The notes beneath the pieces were generated by a model that saw nothing but the letters and a program-made list of their open reading frames with translations, was not told where the DNA came from and made no database searches. Shown one piece after another: positions 53,059 through 61,218 of a DNA stretch of 64,000 nucleotides. The DNA is from Calothrix sp. PCC 7716 (GTDB lineage Bacteria; Cyanobacteriota; Cyanobacteriia; Cyanobacteriales; Nostocaceae). How positions within the stretch are numbered: position 1 is the stretch's first letter; each line of letters begins with the position of its first letter. The translations under genes were made by a program, and so were the position numbers. The stretch is from contig NZ_AP025018.1 in assembly GCF_019977735.1 (NCBI RefSeq), positions 1,860,001 through 1,924,000 on the forward strand, read 5' to 3'.

Positions 53059-53745
53059 ATGAAAAAAATATTAATAGCGAGTTTGACGGCACTAGCATTA
53101 CTGGCGCCTACAGTTAATGCTCAAGAAAATTTAGATGAAGAAAAACTGGGATTAAGCTGTAACAAGATTTTGGGAATGAAGTATGAATCTTGGACGCAGT
53201 TTTATTCTCAGAAAAAAGGTGGTTGGAGCGAGGTGTCAGAGGATATTGCTGCGGAGGTGTATGCTGAATGCATGAAGCAGCGAAATGATGTTGCAATTGC
53301 TAAACTGCCTGGAAATATTGGTCAACGCATCAAAGCTTATCGTCAACATAGTAGGCAATATGGTATTGCTTCTGCTTATTTACAGCAAGCTTATGCTGGT
53401 GGGGGTACTATGTATACCCATATGGCTCGACGCGATGCAGTATCTAATGAGGAGTTGGTAACAAAATTGATTCGTTTACATCAATCTAAACCAGCTAGAA
53501 GAGTTAATAATACACAAGTTCAAAATAAAATATCGCAGTTACGTGTGAAATTACGTCAACTTGACCCAGCGACTCCTAAAAACCGCGCGGCACTTGCTGA
53601 GTATTCAAGTACTAGTCAGTGTCAATCTAGTTTTGCCGAAATGCGGCAAAGTTTTGATCAGGTTTTGGCGATGTTGCCAAGTGAACGTAGTGATGTGAGT
53701 TTGATGGTTCTTGGTTTTTTGGCAGAAAGAAGCGAGCAGATGTAA
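53059..53745 (+). CDS. secreted helical protein of unknown function
   Basis: This 228-residue protein has a short signal peptide (MKKILIASLTALALLAPTVN, then AQEN, cleavage after NAQ). The mature protein is highly helical with many Lys/Arg and a few Cys (LSCNKILGMK, VYAECMKQRND, SQCQSSFAEMRQ). No family recognised. It lies about 100 bases after the small membrane protein gene on the same strand. Confidence 0.7.
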   Translation: MKKILIASLTALALLAPTVNAQENLDEEKLGLSCNKILGMKYESWTQFYSQKKGGWSEVSEDIAAEVYAECMKQRNDVAIAKLPGNIGQRIKAYRQHSRQYGIASAYLQQAYAGGGTMYTHMARRDAVSNEELVTKLIRLHQSKPARRVNNTQVQNKISQLRVKLRQLDPATPKNRAALAEYSSTSQCQSSFAEMRQSFDQVLAMLPSERSDVSLMVLGFLAERSEQM

Positions 53746-53770
53746 TTTAATTATTTTTAGCTGCTACTTT

Positions 53771-53957
53771 TTTTACCACAGAGACACAGAGTACACAGAG
53801 AAAGAGAAACGAACCGCAAAGGTCGCAAAGGTCGCAAAGAAAGAAATAAGATGCATAGAACACACCAAAATTCTTTGCGTAGAACTCTAGTACTATTAAT
53901 TATGAAATTTGGCTGGTTGGTGCCGAGCGTATGGTGGGCACTGCCCACCTTACAACC
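53771..53957. repeat. mixed repeat remnants
   Basis: 53771-53800 (TTTACCACAGAGACACAGAG then TACACAGAG) is an arm of the ACCACAGAGAC family. GGTCGCAAAGGTCGCAAAGA is a short tandem motif near 53825. 53935-53952 (GGTGGGCACTGCCCACC) is a palindrome like that at 25541. There is no gene in 53746-54253. Confidence 0.7.
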
Positions 53958-54000
53958 TTTCAAAACTTGTGACATAAACCACTAGTATATGGGTGCTTGT

Positions 54001-54055
54001 AAAATTCCTAGAGGATAAATCGAATAAGCAAATATCCTCTAGGAAAATTGGCGAC
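54001..54055. repeat. 55-base palindromic direct repeat, left of abiE
   Basis: AAAATTCCTAGAGGATAAAT...ATATCCTCTAGGAAAATTGG CGAC forms a hairpin with arms of about 15 bases. A near-identical 55-base copy in the same orientation lies at 56078-56132. The pair brackets the AbiE genes at a distance of 2132 bases between outer ends. Confidence 0.85.
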
Positions 54056-54242
54056 ACAAATCTGATGAAGGCGCCAGCCAGCCTTAATTAACTCCGCTCC
54101 GACAGACGCTTCCGGTTCAAGAGTGTCTCTACTCCTAACTTTAGAGGCGCCCTCAATCGGTGATAATGAGAGCTTATTTGCACATAACTATTGCTCATAC
54201 TCTTAGGAATACAAGACTTATAGCCTTTTTATGCCGATATAA

Positions 54243-54294
54243 GTCAAGTTTTTTTGCCAAAAAACTTGACATATTCAGTTAAATCAAAAACAAT
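54243..54294 (+). promoter_or_regulatory. abiE promoter with 12-bp perfect inverted repeat (likely operator)
   Basis: GTCAAGTTTTTT (54243-54254) and AAAAAACTTGAC (54259-54270) are perfect 12-bp inverted arms with a 4-base loop. The right arm supplies most of TTGACA (54266-54271), a consensus -35 box. An imperfect -10 (ACAATA or close) follows at 17-18 bases. Known AbiEi-type antitoxins repress their own operon by binding inverted repeats in the promoter, so this is the probable operator. The -10 box is weak in this reading. Confidence 0.65.
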
Positions 54295-54325
54295 AAGGTT
54301 ATGTCAGTATCTGGGAATAAGGCGT

Positions 54326-55051
54326 ATGGCAAAGCTTAAAACAGTAGCTGAAATCGTTCGTGAAAAAATTGAGGCAACAGATTCGGGATATTGGGTATAC
54401 GCGGACTTTTCTGCCTTGCCTACTACTGCTGTAAGCAAAGCACTTTCACGCATGGCGAATTCGGGAATGCTCGAACGAGTAAGTAAAGGCATTTATTACC
54501 GTCCACGCCAAACTAGGTTCGGTAAAAGTCACCCATCACAAGCTGAAATCCAAAAATTAGCAAAAAAACATCAATTAATTGATAATTTACATCCGTCGGG
54601 GATAAGTGCTGCTAATTTATTAGGGTTTACGACTCAAAACGTAATACACGGAGAATTTGCTACATCTGCTAACAGCGCTCCACGTAAAATTATTGGCGAA
54701 GCTGCCAAGTTACACACCCGTAGACCGTCTGCATGGGACAATTTGTCTAATGTTGATGCTTCATTGTTAGATTTTTTGAGAAATAAAGGTAAATTTTGTG
54801 ATTTATCTCCTGACGATACAAAGCGTCTGTTGCTTAAGTATTTTCGAGAAGAATCCCGTTTTGAGAGGATTTTAGAAGTCGCATTAAATGAACCTCCAAG
54901 AGTTAGGGCAATGTTAGGAGCTATTGGACAAGAATTACGCGAAAGTAAAAGTAAATTAAAGATACTTAAGGATAGTTTAAATCCTATCTCTCGCTTTGAT
55001 TTTGGCGCCCTGCGTAATCTTCGCTATGCAAGGGAGTGGCAAGGTAAATGA
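54326..55051 (+). CDS. AbiEi-type antitoxin (DUF6088)
   Basis: From the ATG at 54326 the product has 241 residues; the longer frame from 54254 would cover the predicted operator and lacks a ribosome site, so I exclude it. A winged-helix start (KTVAEIVREKIEATDSGYWV, ADFSALPTTAVSKALSRMAN, GMLERVSKGIYYRPRQTRFG) is typical of AbiEi/DUF6088 antitoxins, and residues about 110-240 form the toxin-associated domain. In the type IV AbiE system this protein represses the operon and counters the toxin without binding it. Its stop overlaps the toxin start by four bases. Confidence 0.85.
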   Translation: MAKLKTVAEIVREKIEATDSGYWVYADFSALPTTAVSKALSRMANSGMLERVSKGIYYRPRQTRFGKSHPSQAEIQKLAKKHQLIDNLHPSGISAANLLGFTTQNVIHGEFATSANSAPRKIIGEAAKLHTRRPSAWDNLSNVDASLLDFLRNKGKFCDLSPDDTKRLLLKYFREESRFERILEVALNEPPRVRAMLGAIGQELRESKSKLKILKDSLNPISRFDFGALRNLRYAREWQGK

Positions 55052-56007
55052 TGCTTTTTGAGAGTCCCGATTTTGAAGACGCTATTAAAGCAGCCCAAAA
55101 TCATTTCAAAAATCTAGGGTTAACTGAACAGTTTATCGAAAAAGACTATTATGTGACTGAAGCGTTGCGAATTGTGGCGCGTCATTACCCTTATGAAGTT
55201 ATTTTTAAAGGTGGTACTAGTTTGTCAAAGGGGTGGAAGCTAATTAACAGGTTCTCAGAAGATATTGATTTGTTTTTAGACCCTAATGCATTTGTTCCAC
55301 CGATTAAAAAGAAGAAAGTCGATGAGAACTTAAAGCGCATAGAGGAACTGGTAGGAGAATATAAAGGTTTAAATTTAAATATAGAAAAACGTTTCTCGAA
55401 ACGGTATATATCACGACAAAGTTACTTTAGTTATGAACCCAGATTTTCAGGAAATATAATAATCAGTAATCAAATATTTTTAGAAATGGGGATACGAAGC
55501 GGAAATTATCCAACAGAAACTAGAACGATATCTTCTTTTTTAGCTCAATTTATCCAAGAAACCAATCAAAGTATAGGCGCCGAAGACGAATCATCTTTCC
55601 CTATAAAAATCTTGCATTTCCGAAGAACCTTCATTGAAAAGTTATTGCTTTTAGATTCAAAAATTAAAGATTATTTAACAAAACAAACCCCCATAGCAAA
55701 TCATGTTAGACATTATTACGATATTTTTTGTTTAGCTAAAGAGCCTGACGTAGAAGCAATGCTAAAAAGTGAAGAGTATCAAGATATCAAGCGTGACTGC
55801 TTCCAGATTAGTTCCAAGTTTTACGAGAGCAACTATACCGAAGACTTTAAGCTATCAGAAAGTCTGGCATTTTTTCCTGATACACAAGAACTTCGACAAA
55901 CATTAAGTAGAGAATATGGAAACCAATGTGCAATTCTTTGTTATGGTGAATATCCTACATGGGAAGAAATAGAATCCTTATTTCTCGAACTTCGTGACAT
56001 ACTTTAA
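55048..56007 (+). CDS. AbiEii-type nucleotidyltransferase toxin
   Basis: This 319-residue protein has the nucleotidyltransferase core of the AbiEii/AbiGii family: EVIFKGGTSLSKGWKLINRF (residues about 50-70) and SEDIDLFLDPNAF with the Asp pair that holds Mg2+ and NTP. FSKRYISRQSYFSYEPRF and SFPIKILHFRRTFIEKLLLL follow. HYYDIFCLAK is another conserved stretch. Such toxins transfer nucleotides and cause growth arrest, giving phage abortive infection in known cases. The four-base ATGA overlap with the antitoxin gene indicates translational coupling. Confidence 0.88.
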   Translation: MMLFESPDFEDAIKAAQNHFKNLGLTEQFIEKDYYVTEALRIVARHYPYEVIFKGGTSLSKGWKLINRFSEDIDLFLDPNAFVPPIKKKKVDENLKRIEELVGEYKGLNLNIEKRFSKRYISRQSYFSYEPRFSGNIIISNQIFLEMGIRSGNYPTETRTISSFLAQFIQETNQSIGAEDESSFPIKILHFRRTFIEKLLLLDSKIKDYLTKQTPIANHVRHYYDIFCLAKEPDVEAMLKSEEYQDIKRDCFQISSKFYESNYTEDFKLSESLAFFPDTQELRQTLSREYGNQCAILCYGEYPTWEEIESLFLELRDIL

Positions 56008-56077
56008 ATATTGATTTGCTCTGTTATCAAACTCAAATACGTTGGTTCACGGTGCCTATTCTACAGGAGACGTATAG

Positions 56078-56132
56078 AAAATTCCTAGAGGATAAATTGA
56101 ATTGAAATATATCCTCTAGGAAAATTAGCGAC
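56078..56132. repeat. 55-base palindromic direct repeat, right of abiE
   Basis: Same orientation and length as the copy at 54001-54055, differing at about six positions confined to the hairpin loop and one base before the end. It lies 70 bases after the AbiEii stop. Confidence 0.85.
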
Positions 56133-56174
56133 GTTGCGTTGGGTGGAGGCTTTGCGGAACCCAACCTACAATTT

Positions 56175-56759
56175 TTATTTACCCATTTGTCGTTTCATTC
56201 TTTGGAGTTCGTCGTCGGTTTCTAAACGAAGAAATTGTTGTTCTAGGTCGTCAAAGCTATTTGAGCTATTGGTTGACTTCCACCAACCGTCACTTTCCAT
56301 GCGCTGTTGGGTTTTGGTTTGCTGTTGAGCTTGCGCGCGTGTTGCTTGTGCTGCCGTTGCTTTGGTTTGCACTTCCTGGCGCCGAACTTGAATTTTTTGA
56401 TAAAGTTCTTTAGATTGTTTGATGCGGTCTTTGATGCCTTGCATTTTTGCCCACTGCTGGTTTCCTTGACGCAGTAGTGCTGCTTCTCGTTCTTGTGCTG
56501 CGGATGCTAGGTCTTCACGGTTGGCAGCTTTGGCTTTTTGTACTCGCTCATGCCATTTTTGAATTTCGGTTGCTGTGGCAAGAATTTCATCTTGAGAGCG
56601 TTTTTCTTGCAATTGCAAGTCCGCTATTAGTTTTAATGTATCTCCCTCTTGTTGACGCAACTGGTCTAACAGTGCTTCTAGCTCCAAATGGGGGTTGTTT
56701 TTTAAGAACTCTTCTAAACGGCTTTCCAAAAACCGACTCAAATCATCGAATAAGCCCAC
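56175..56759 (-). CDS. TIGR04376-family coiled-coil protein
   Basis: The GTG at 56759 is the best start: GGAG lies nine bases upstream, and GLFDDLSRFLESRLEEFLKN is the conserved beginning of this cyanobacterial family. The product has 194 residues. Residues about 25-160 are a long charged alpha-helix (QLRQQEGDTLKLIADLQLQE and ERVQKAKAANREDLASAAQE), predicted coiled coil. The C-terminal SFDDLEQQFLRLETDDELQR is also conserved in the family. Similar in style to the PspA/Vipp1 architecture but not clearly homologous. Function unknown. Confidence 0.8.
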   Translation of the reverse strand: MGLFDDLSRFLESRLEEFLKNNPHLELEALLDQLRQQEGDTLKLIADLQLQEKRSQDEILATATEIQKWHERVQKAKAANREDLASAAQEREAALLRQGNQQWAKMQGIKDRIKQSKELYQKIQVRRQEVQTKATAAQATRAQAQQQTKTQQRMESDGWWKSTNSSNSFDDLEQQFLRLETDDELQRMKRQMGK

Positions 56760-56929
56760 TGTTAGAACTCCAGGTTGAGATGTCACATTCATTGTAATAA
56801 TTATCGCTCGCGTGCGGAAAGCGAGACATCGCACTTGAGTCATATATTAGCCTTAGCAGCGGTTTCGCTTCAGAGCGACAAACATCAAGTCTAAGAAATC
56901 ACTCAATTGAAGGTATATATGTACTTAAT

Positions 56930-57166
56930 TTGTTACAACGTTACCTTACCATCGCTGTCTTTACGCTTACCACAGTAGTATCTTCAAAATTAATTAGTAC
57001 GGTTATTCCTGTCAAAGCGGCGCCAGTTAAACAAGCTACCCAAACAGTAAAACACGATTTTGCTAAATATCTGGCAAATTCTAGCGTAAGGTGGCTTTTG
57101 CCGCACCTACTACTACGGCTTAAAATCAAGTTAAAGCAAGATTACGCTTTTTCGGTTGAGGATTAA
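56930..57166 (+). pseudogene. truncated secreted protein, cut by a dispersed repeat
   Basis: The frame starts MLQRYLTIAVFTLTTVVSSK with a signal-peptide-like segment ending PVKAAPVKQATQ. Its later part (RWLLPHLLLRLKIKLKQ) is translated from the 30-base repeat at 57086 and AT-rich DNA, so the true protein end is lost. Upstream sequence gives no ribosome site. Low confidence as a functional gene. Confidence 0.35.
57086..57115. repeat. 30-base repeat, copy 2 (inverted)
   Basis: Inverted copy of 52958-52987 with one change (29 of 30 bases identical). It lies inside the truncated frame at 56930-57166 and just upstream of the minus-strand stop of 57126. Confidence 0.85.
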
Positions 57167-57398
57167 TTTGTCTAATTTTTAATAGCCATTCTGTATTATT
57201 GTTACGGGAAATAATTTCAAATTCAGTACCTTGGCATAATGAAATTAAAAAATATTTAAAACGATTAAAACCTAAATTTGTTTGGTTAAAGTCAGGTATG
57301 AAATCGGTAAAAATTTCTTTTACATTTGGTAGTAATACACCATCTAATCTTAGTTGTTCAGAGTAAGGTGTGGTGATTTTAAGATGTAATAAACTCAC
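57126..57398 (-). CDS. small protein of unknown function (possible LOTUS-like fold)
   Basis: This 90-residue protein contains NLGFNRFKYFLISLCQGTEF followed by EIISRNNNTEWLLKI. The pattern loosely resembles an OST-HTH/LOTUS RNA-binding domain, which in cyanobacteria often ends NYN-nuclease proteins. No NYN domain is attached and this may be the end of a lost gene. The start at 57398 has no clear ribosome site. Treat as uncertain. Confidence 0.4.
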   Translation of the reverse strand: MSLLHLKITTPYSEQLRLDGVLLPNVKEIFTDFIPDFNQTNLGFNRFKYFLISLCQGTEFEIISRNNNTEWLLKIRQINPQPKKRNLALT

Positions 57399-57431
57399 GT
57401 GTTTATTGTTCCCAAGTTTGTACCATACAAA

Positions 57432-57501
57432 TTAGAAACCGGGTTTCTTTAACTATATCTTTAATTAAAAGGAAAATTTTGGGTAGAAACCCGGTTTCTT
57501 G
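57432..57501. repeat. paired AGAAACCCGGTTTCT palindromes
   Basis: ATTAGAAACCGGGTTTCTTT (57432-57450 region) and TAGAAACCCGGTTTCTTGG (57484-57501) are about 50 bases apart in the gap after the M15 peptidase gene. Same family and spacing as at 28049 and 29918. Confidence 0.8.
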
Positions 57502-57504
57502 GAG

Positions 57505-58383
57505 TTATAGTGGTGTTAACCAGTAGGTAATTCCTCTGACGATTTTTTTGTTGAAGCCAAAATCTGGTAATTTTTCTTCTGGTACACCTAAATAAGTCCA
57601 GTGAGGTAAATCTGTTTCTACAGTTTGGAACCAGCCATTTTGATTTAAAGCTTTTCTTTGTGCTGAATAAGCAATTCTTAAATCTACTGCTAAACCCCAT
57701 AAGTGTTGTGATGTTCCGGGTGGCGCCACTACATTTAATATAGCTGTTTCTCGACCTTGTTTGACTCGTTCTAAAGTATTATTGTTGGCGTATTTTTTCC
57801 AAAACCTCAGATTTGTTTCGTATGTCCGTGTACAGTCACCAGCACCATATCCAGATTTTAAGGGAATATTGATTTGTTTGTCAGCGATATTGAATGCATC
57901 AGCAGCAGCTTTTTGTAGAAAGCAGTTATTGCCACTGTTGACTTTGCCCATTACTAAGCTTGCTTGGTAAGTTCTTGTTTCTTCAGGGTTGGGGAAAAAT
58001 ACTTTTGGTGGTAGTTTTATAGCTGAATTTAAATTCACAAAAGGCGCCCCATATTGACGTAGCATAATATACTCAAACGTGTTGGGAGTGGGTATTAATG
58101 GTAATTGAGTTGTAATAAAAGCTAAAAAACGCTCTTTTTGTGGTAATGCTAAGTTAGGAATAGGTGTTGGAGTAATTGATGGTATGGGGTTTGTGATACA
58201 TGGGCGGTTGGAAGTTGGGTTTTTTAAGGCACGCTCAATTAAACAGTCTTCGTTGGTTTTTAGGTCGTTGGCGCCTGTAACATGATTTACATTACCGTTA
58301 CTAGCTACTAAAGTTAAGCTAGTAAATATAACCAAACAAATATAAATGCCTTTTTTCAATGATTTTTTTAATACACTATTCAT
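57505..58383 (-). CDS. M15-family D-Ala-D-Ala carboxypeptidase-like protein
   Basis: This 292-residue protein has an N-terminal signal (KKGIYICLVIFTSLTLVASN) and a disordered Pro-rich linker (NPIPSITPTPIPNLALP). The zinc-peptidase core is near residues 215-265: PPGTSQHLWGLAVDLRIAYS provides the His and Asp ligands (the S-x-H-x(6)-D motif), and DLPHWTYLGVPEE provides the second His. VanY-type enzymes cleave D-alanine from peptidoglycan peptides. It acts in the periplasm. Its start overlaps by four bases the stop of an ATPase fragment. Confidence 0.85.
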   Translation of the reverse strand: MNSVLKKSLKKGIYICLVIFTSLTLVASNGNVNHVTGANDLKTNEDCLIERALKNPTSNRPCITNPIPSITPTPIPNLALPQKERFLAFITTQLPLIPTPNTFEYIMLRQYGAPFVNLNSAIKLPPKVFFPNPEETRTYQASLVMGKVNSGNNCFLQKAAADAFNIADKQINIPLKSGYGAGDCTRTYETNLRFWKKYANNNTLERVKQGRETAILNVVAPPGTSQHLWGLAVDLRIAYSAQRKALNQNGWFQTVETDLPHWTYLGVPEEKLPDFGFNKKIVRGITYWLTPL

Positions 58384-58685
58384 ATACTTTCAACTAAAAT
58401 TCCTTCTCGATAATCATTAAGATTAATTAGTTCCATAAACGCTTGATGTCGCGATTTAGGTAAATTATATTCTTTGATGTCCTTTGCTGTAACAACATTT
58501 CCTTGACGAGTTATAATTTTTCCATGTTCCATAGCTAGTTTATTAATAATATAAGGATAATGGCTTGTAATTATAAACTGTATATTCTTATTTTCAATAA
58601 GTAAATCAGTCAAAATATCAATACTATTTACGTCTAAGCTGTTTTCAAATTCATCAATTAAAATAACTAACTCCAGAGATGCCAA
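58380..58685 (-). pseudogene. C-terminal fragment of an AAA/OLD-like ATPase
   Basis: The 101 residues hold LVILIDEFENSLDVNSIDIL (Walker B with DE) and FIITSHYPYIINKLAMEHGK (the H-motif Ser-His), the C-terminal half of an OLD/RecF-like ATPase. Walker A and the N-terminal two-thirds are missing; upstream (58686-58720) no continuation in frame is found. The TTG at 58685 is a weak start. Probably a truncated gene whose stop overlaps the M15 peptidase start. Confidence 0.65.
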
Positions 58686-58993
58686 CTAGAAGATTGAGGT
58701 TAGAAAAGTGCATTGGGGATAGGCGCCAGTTTATTTTTTTGTCGTAGTAGGTTAATTGAAGGATTTTCATGCTTGAGTGAGGATGGTTTTATTTAATACT
58801 TTGATTGTAAAGTTTAGATAAATTTTAGCTTATTCATGAGTAAATATTGATTTTAATCGGCGATTGATAAAATAGTTCTATCTAGTTACAGGCATTGTAA
58901 TTAATTTAACCTACCCTAAAGGCAATCTGAATTACAAAGTATGGTTTATTTCGGTTAAAATTAACAGTATCTAAACATGCTTACTGTTTTATT
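58686..58993. other. 308-base intergenic region before mnmG
   Basis: The region is AT-rich, with no reading frame or recognisable RNA. It follows the truncation point of the ATPase fragment on one side and should contain the mnmG promoter on the other; no clear promoter could be placed. Confidence 0.4.
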
Positions 58994-60916
58994 ATGACCA
59001 TGCACGAAAAAGTAGAATTCCAAGACGCTTTCGATGTGGTCGTCGTTGGTGCAGGTCACTCCGGTTGTGAAGCTGCACTTGCGACAGCACGTCTTGGATG
59101 TCGCACTCTGCTGTTGACACTGAATTTAGATAAAATTGGTTGGCAACCTTGTAACCCAGCAGTTGGTGGCCCAGCAAAATCTCAATTGACGCACGAAGTT
59201 GATGCACTTGGTGGGGAAATTGGCAAGATGGCTGACCGTACTTATTTACAAAAACGTATTCTTAATTCTTCGCGTGGTCCTGCGGTTTGGGCTTTACGCG
59301 CGCAAACTGATAAGCGCGAGTATGCGGCAATTATGAAGACTATTGTCGAGAACCAAGAGAATTTGATGGTTCGCGAAAGTATGGTGACAGATTTGGTGCT
59401 GGGTAAAAATGATGAAGTCATTGGTGTTCAAACTTATTTTGGTGTCGCTTTTGAATGTAAAGCGGTAATTCTCACAACTGGCACTTTTTTGGGTGGCAAA
59501 ATTTGGGTTGGTAATAAGTCAATGGCCGCTGGACGCGCGGGAGAATTTGCTGCCGAAGGTTTAACAGAAACCCTTAACAAACTTGGCTTTGAAACTGGGC
59601 GCCTCAAAACTGGTACACCTGCACGTGTTGATAAGCGGTCGGTAGATTACAGCAAAATGATTTTGCAACCAGGTGATACTGATGTGCGCTGGTTTAGTTT
59701 TGACCCAGAAGCATGGGTTGAGCGCGAACAACTTCCTTGCCATATGACACGCACTACCAAGGAAACGCATAAATTAATTAATGAAAATTTACATTTGTCA
59801 CCTGTGTACGGTGGTTGGGTAGAAGCAAAGGGGCCACGTTATTGTCCTTCTATCGAAGATAAAATTGTGCGATTCGCTGATAAAGACAGTCATCAAATTT
59901 TTATTGAACCCGAAGGACGCGATATTCCAGAACTTTATATTCAAGGCTTTTCAACTGGACTACCCGAAAATCTACAGCTACAAATGCTGCGAACTTTGCC
60001 GGGACTCGAAAAATGTGTAATGCTGCGTCCCGCTTATGCGGTAGAGTATGATTATTTGCCTGCAACCCAGTGTTTTCCGACATTGATGACTAAGAAAGTT
60101 GAAGGTTTGTTTTGTGCGGGACAAGTAAATGGTACAACTGGTTACGAAGAAGCTGCTGCCCAAGGAATTGTGGCGGGAGTTAATGCCGCTCGATTTGTAC
60201 GTGGTCAATCAATGATTGTATTTCCTCGTGAACAAAGTTATTTAGGTACCTTGGTTGATGATTTGTGTACTAAAGATTTACGCGAACCCTACCGAATGTT
60301 AACTAGTCGCTCAGAGTATCGACTTGTTCTACGTTCAGATAATGCCGATCAGCGTTTAACACCTTTGGGACGAGAAATTGGTTTAATTGATGACCGTCGC
60401 TGGGAAATGTACACCCGTAAGCAAGCTAATATTACTGCTGAAAAAGAACGGCTGTATGCAACCAGAGTTAAAGAACAATCAGGAGTTGGTAAACAAATTG
60501 CAAATGCTACCGGGCAAGCTATTAAAGGTTCTATTACTCTTGCTGATTTAATTAGGCGCCCTGGTTTTCATTATGTAGATTTGAATAAGTACCAACTTGG
60601 TAATACTGAACTCGACCGCGCCGAAACTGAAGGCGCCGAAATAGATATTAAATACTCAGGGTATTTAGCACGTCAGCAAAGTCAAATTGAACAAATTGCT
60701 CGTCAAGCAAATAAACAGCTACCTGCTGAATTAGATTATACATTGATTGAAACTTTATCAAAGGAGGCAAGAGAAAAGTTATCTAAGGTGAAACCCCTTA
60801 CTATCGGTCAAGCCGCGCGTATCGGTGGAGTCAACCCAGCCGATGTAAATGCTTTATTAATCTTTTTAGAAATTCGTCAAAATCAGTCAGAGAAAGAATT
60901 TCCGGCATTAGCTTAA
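58994..60916 (+). CDS. mnmG: tRNA uridine-5-carboxymethylaminomethyl modification enzyme MnmG
   Basis: This 640-residue FAD-binding protein has the dinucleotide motif [20 protein letters not shown] (residues 14-33), conserved [35 protein letters not shown] and [19 protein letters not shown]. Its C-terminal domain ends [15 protein letters not shown]. With MnmE it adds the carboxymethylaminomethyl group to U34 of tRNAs reading NNA/NNG codons. Length is typical (about 630). An ATG six bases further in (MHEKVEF) is an alternative. No mnmE neighbour is present. Confidence 0.97.
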   Translation: MTMHEKVEFQDAFDVVVVGAGHSGCEAALATARLGCRTLLLTLNLDKIGWQPCNPAVGGPAKSQLTHEVDALGGEIGKMADRTYLQKRILNSSRGPAVWALRAQTDKREYAAIMKTIVENQENLMVRESMVTDLVLGKNDEVIGVQTYFGVAFECKAVILTTGTFLGGKIWVGNKSMAAGRAGEFAAEGLTETLNKLGFETGRLKTGTPARVDKRSVDYSKMILQPGDTDVRWFSFDPEAWVEREQLPCHMTRTTKETHKLINENLHLSPVYGGWVEAKGPRYCPSIEDKIVRFADKDSHQIFIEPEGRDIPELYIQGFSTGLPENLQLQMLRTLPGLEKCVMLRPAYAVEYDYLPATQCFPTLMTKKVEGLFCAGQVNGTTGYEEAAAQGIVAGVNAARFVRGQSMIVFPREQSYLGTLVDDLCTKDLREPYRMLTSRSEYRLVLRSDNADQRLTPLGREIGLIDDRRWEMYTRKQANITAEKERLYATRVKEQSGVGKQIANATGQAIKGSITLADLIRRPGFHYVDLNKYQLGNTELDRAETEGAEIDIKYSGYLARQQSQIEQIARQANKQLPAELDYTLIETLSKEAREKLSKVKPLTIGQAARIGGVNPADVNALLIFLEIRQNQSEKEFPALA

Positions 60917-61218
60917 AAAAAGCATCATGAAGCGCGAGTATAGTAGTAGGGTATACATCTAAGGGACTGATGCGATAGATGACACATAATTATACTAGTC
61001 ATTATCACTTAGTCCCGGATGAAAACAAACTATTTCCTCAGTATTTTTTCTGAGTAAGAAATAGAAGTTGTTGAATTAGTTACAAATTCAATTTTCACCT
61101 AGTAAATTCGCTCACGAGCATTGGGCGCCCGACCCACTCCCATAGCTCAAAAGTACCCATTAAATGCGGTGAGGGTCATAATCCGAACCGCCCTAAAATT
61201 CTATAACTGAAAGTCGTT
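60917..61218. other. 302-base intergenic region after mnmG
   Basis: AT-rich with no reading frame. There is an AAAAAAAGCATCATG start after the mnmG stop and a GGGCGCCC palindrome near 61123. No feature is assignable; it should hold the promoter of the next gene. Confidence 0.4.

Noticed and set aside
54254-54325. Extended N terminus for the AbiEi protein
   Set aside because: It would start inside the inverted repeat and before the likely promoter -10 region, and lacks a ribosome site; the ATG at 54326 fits the family better.
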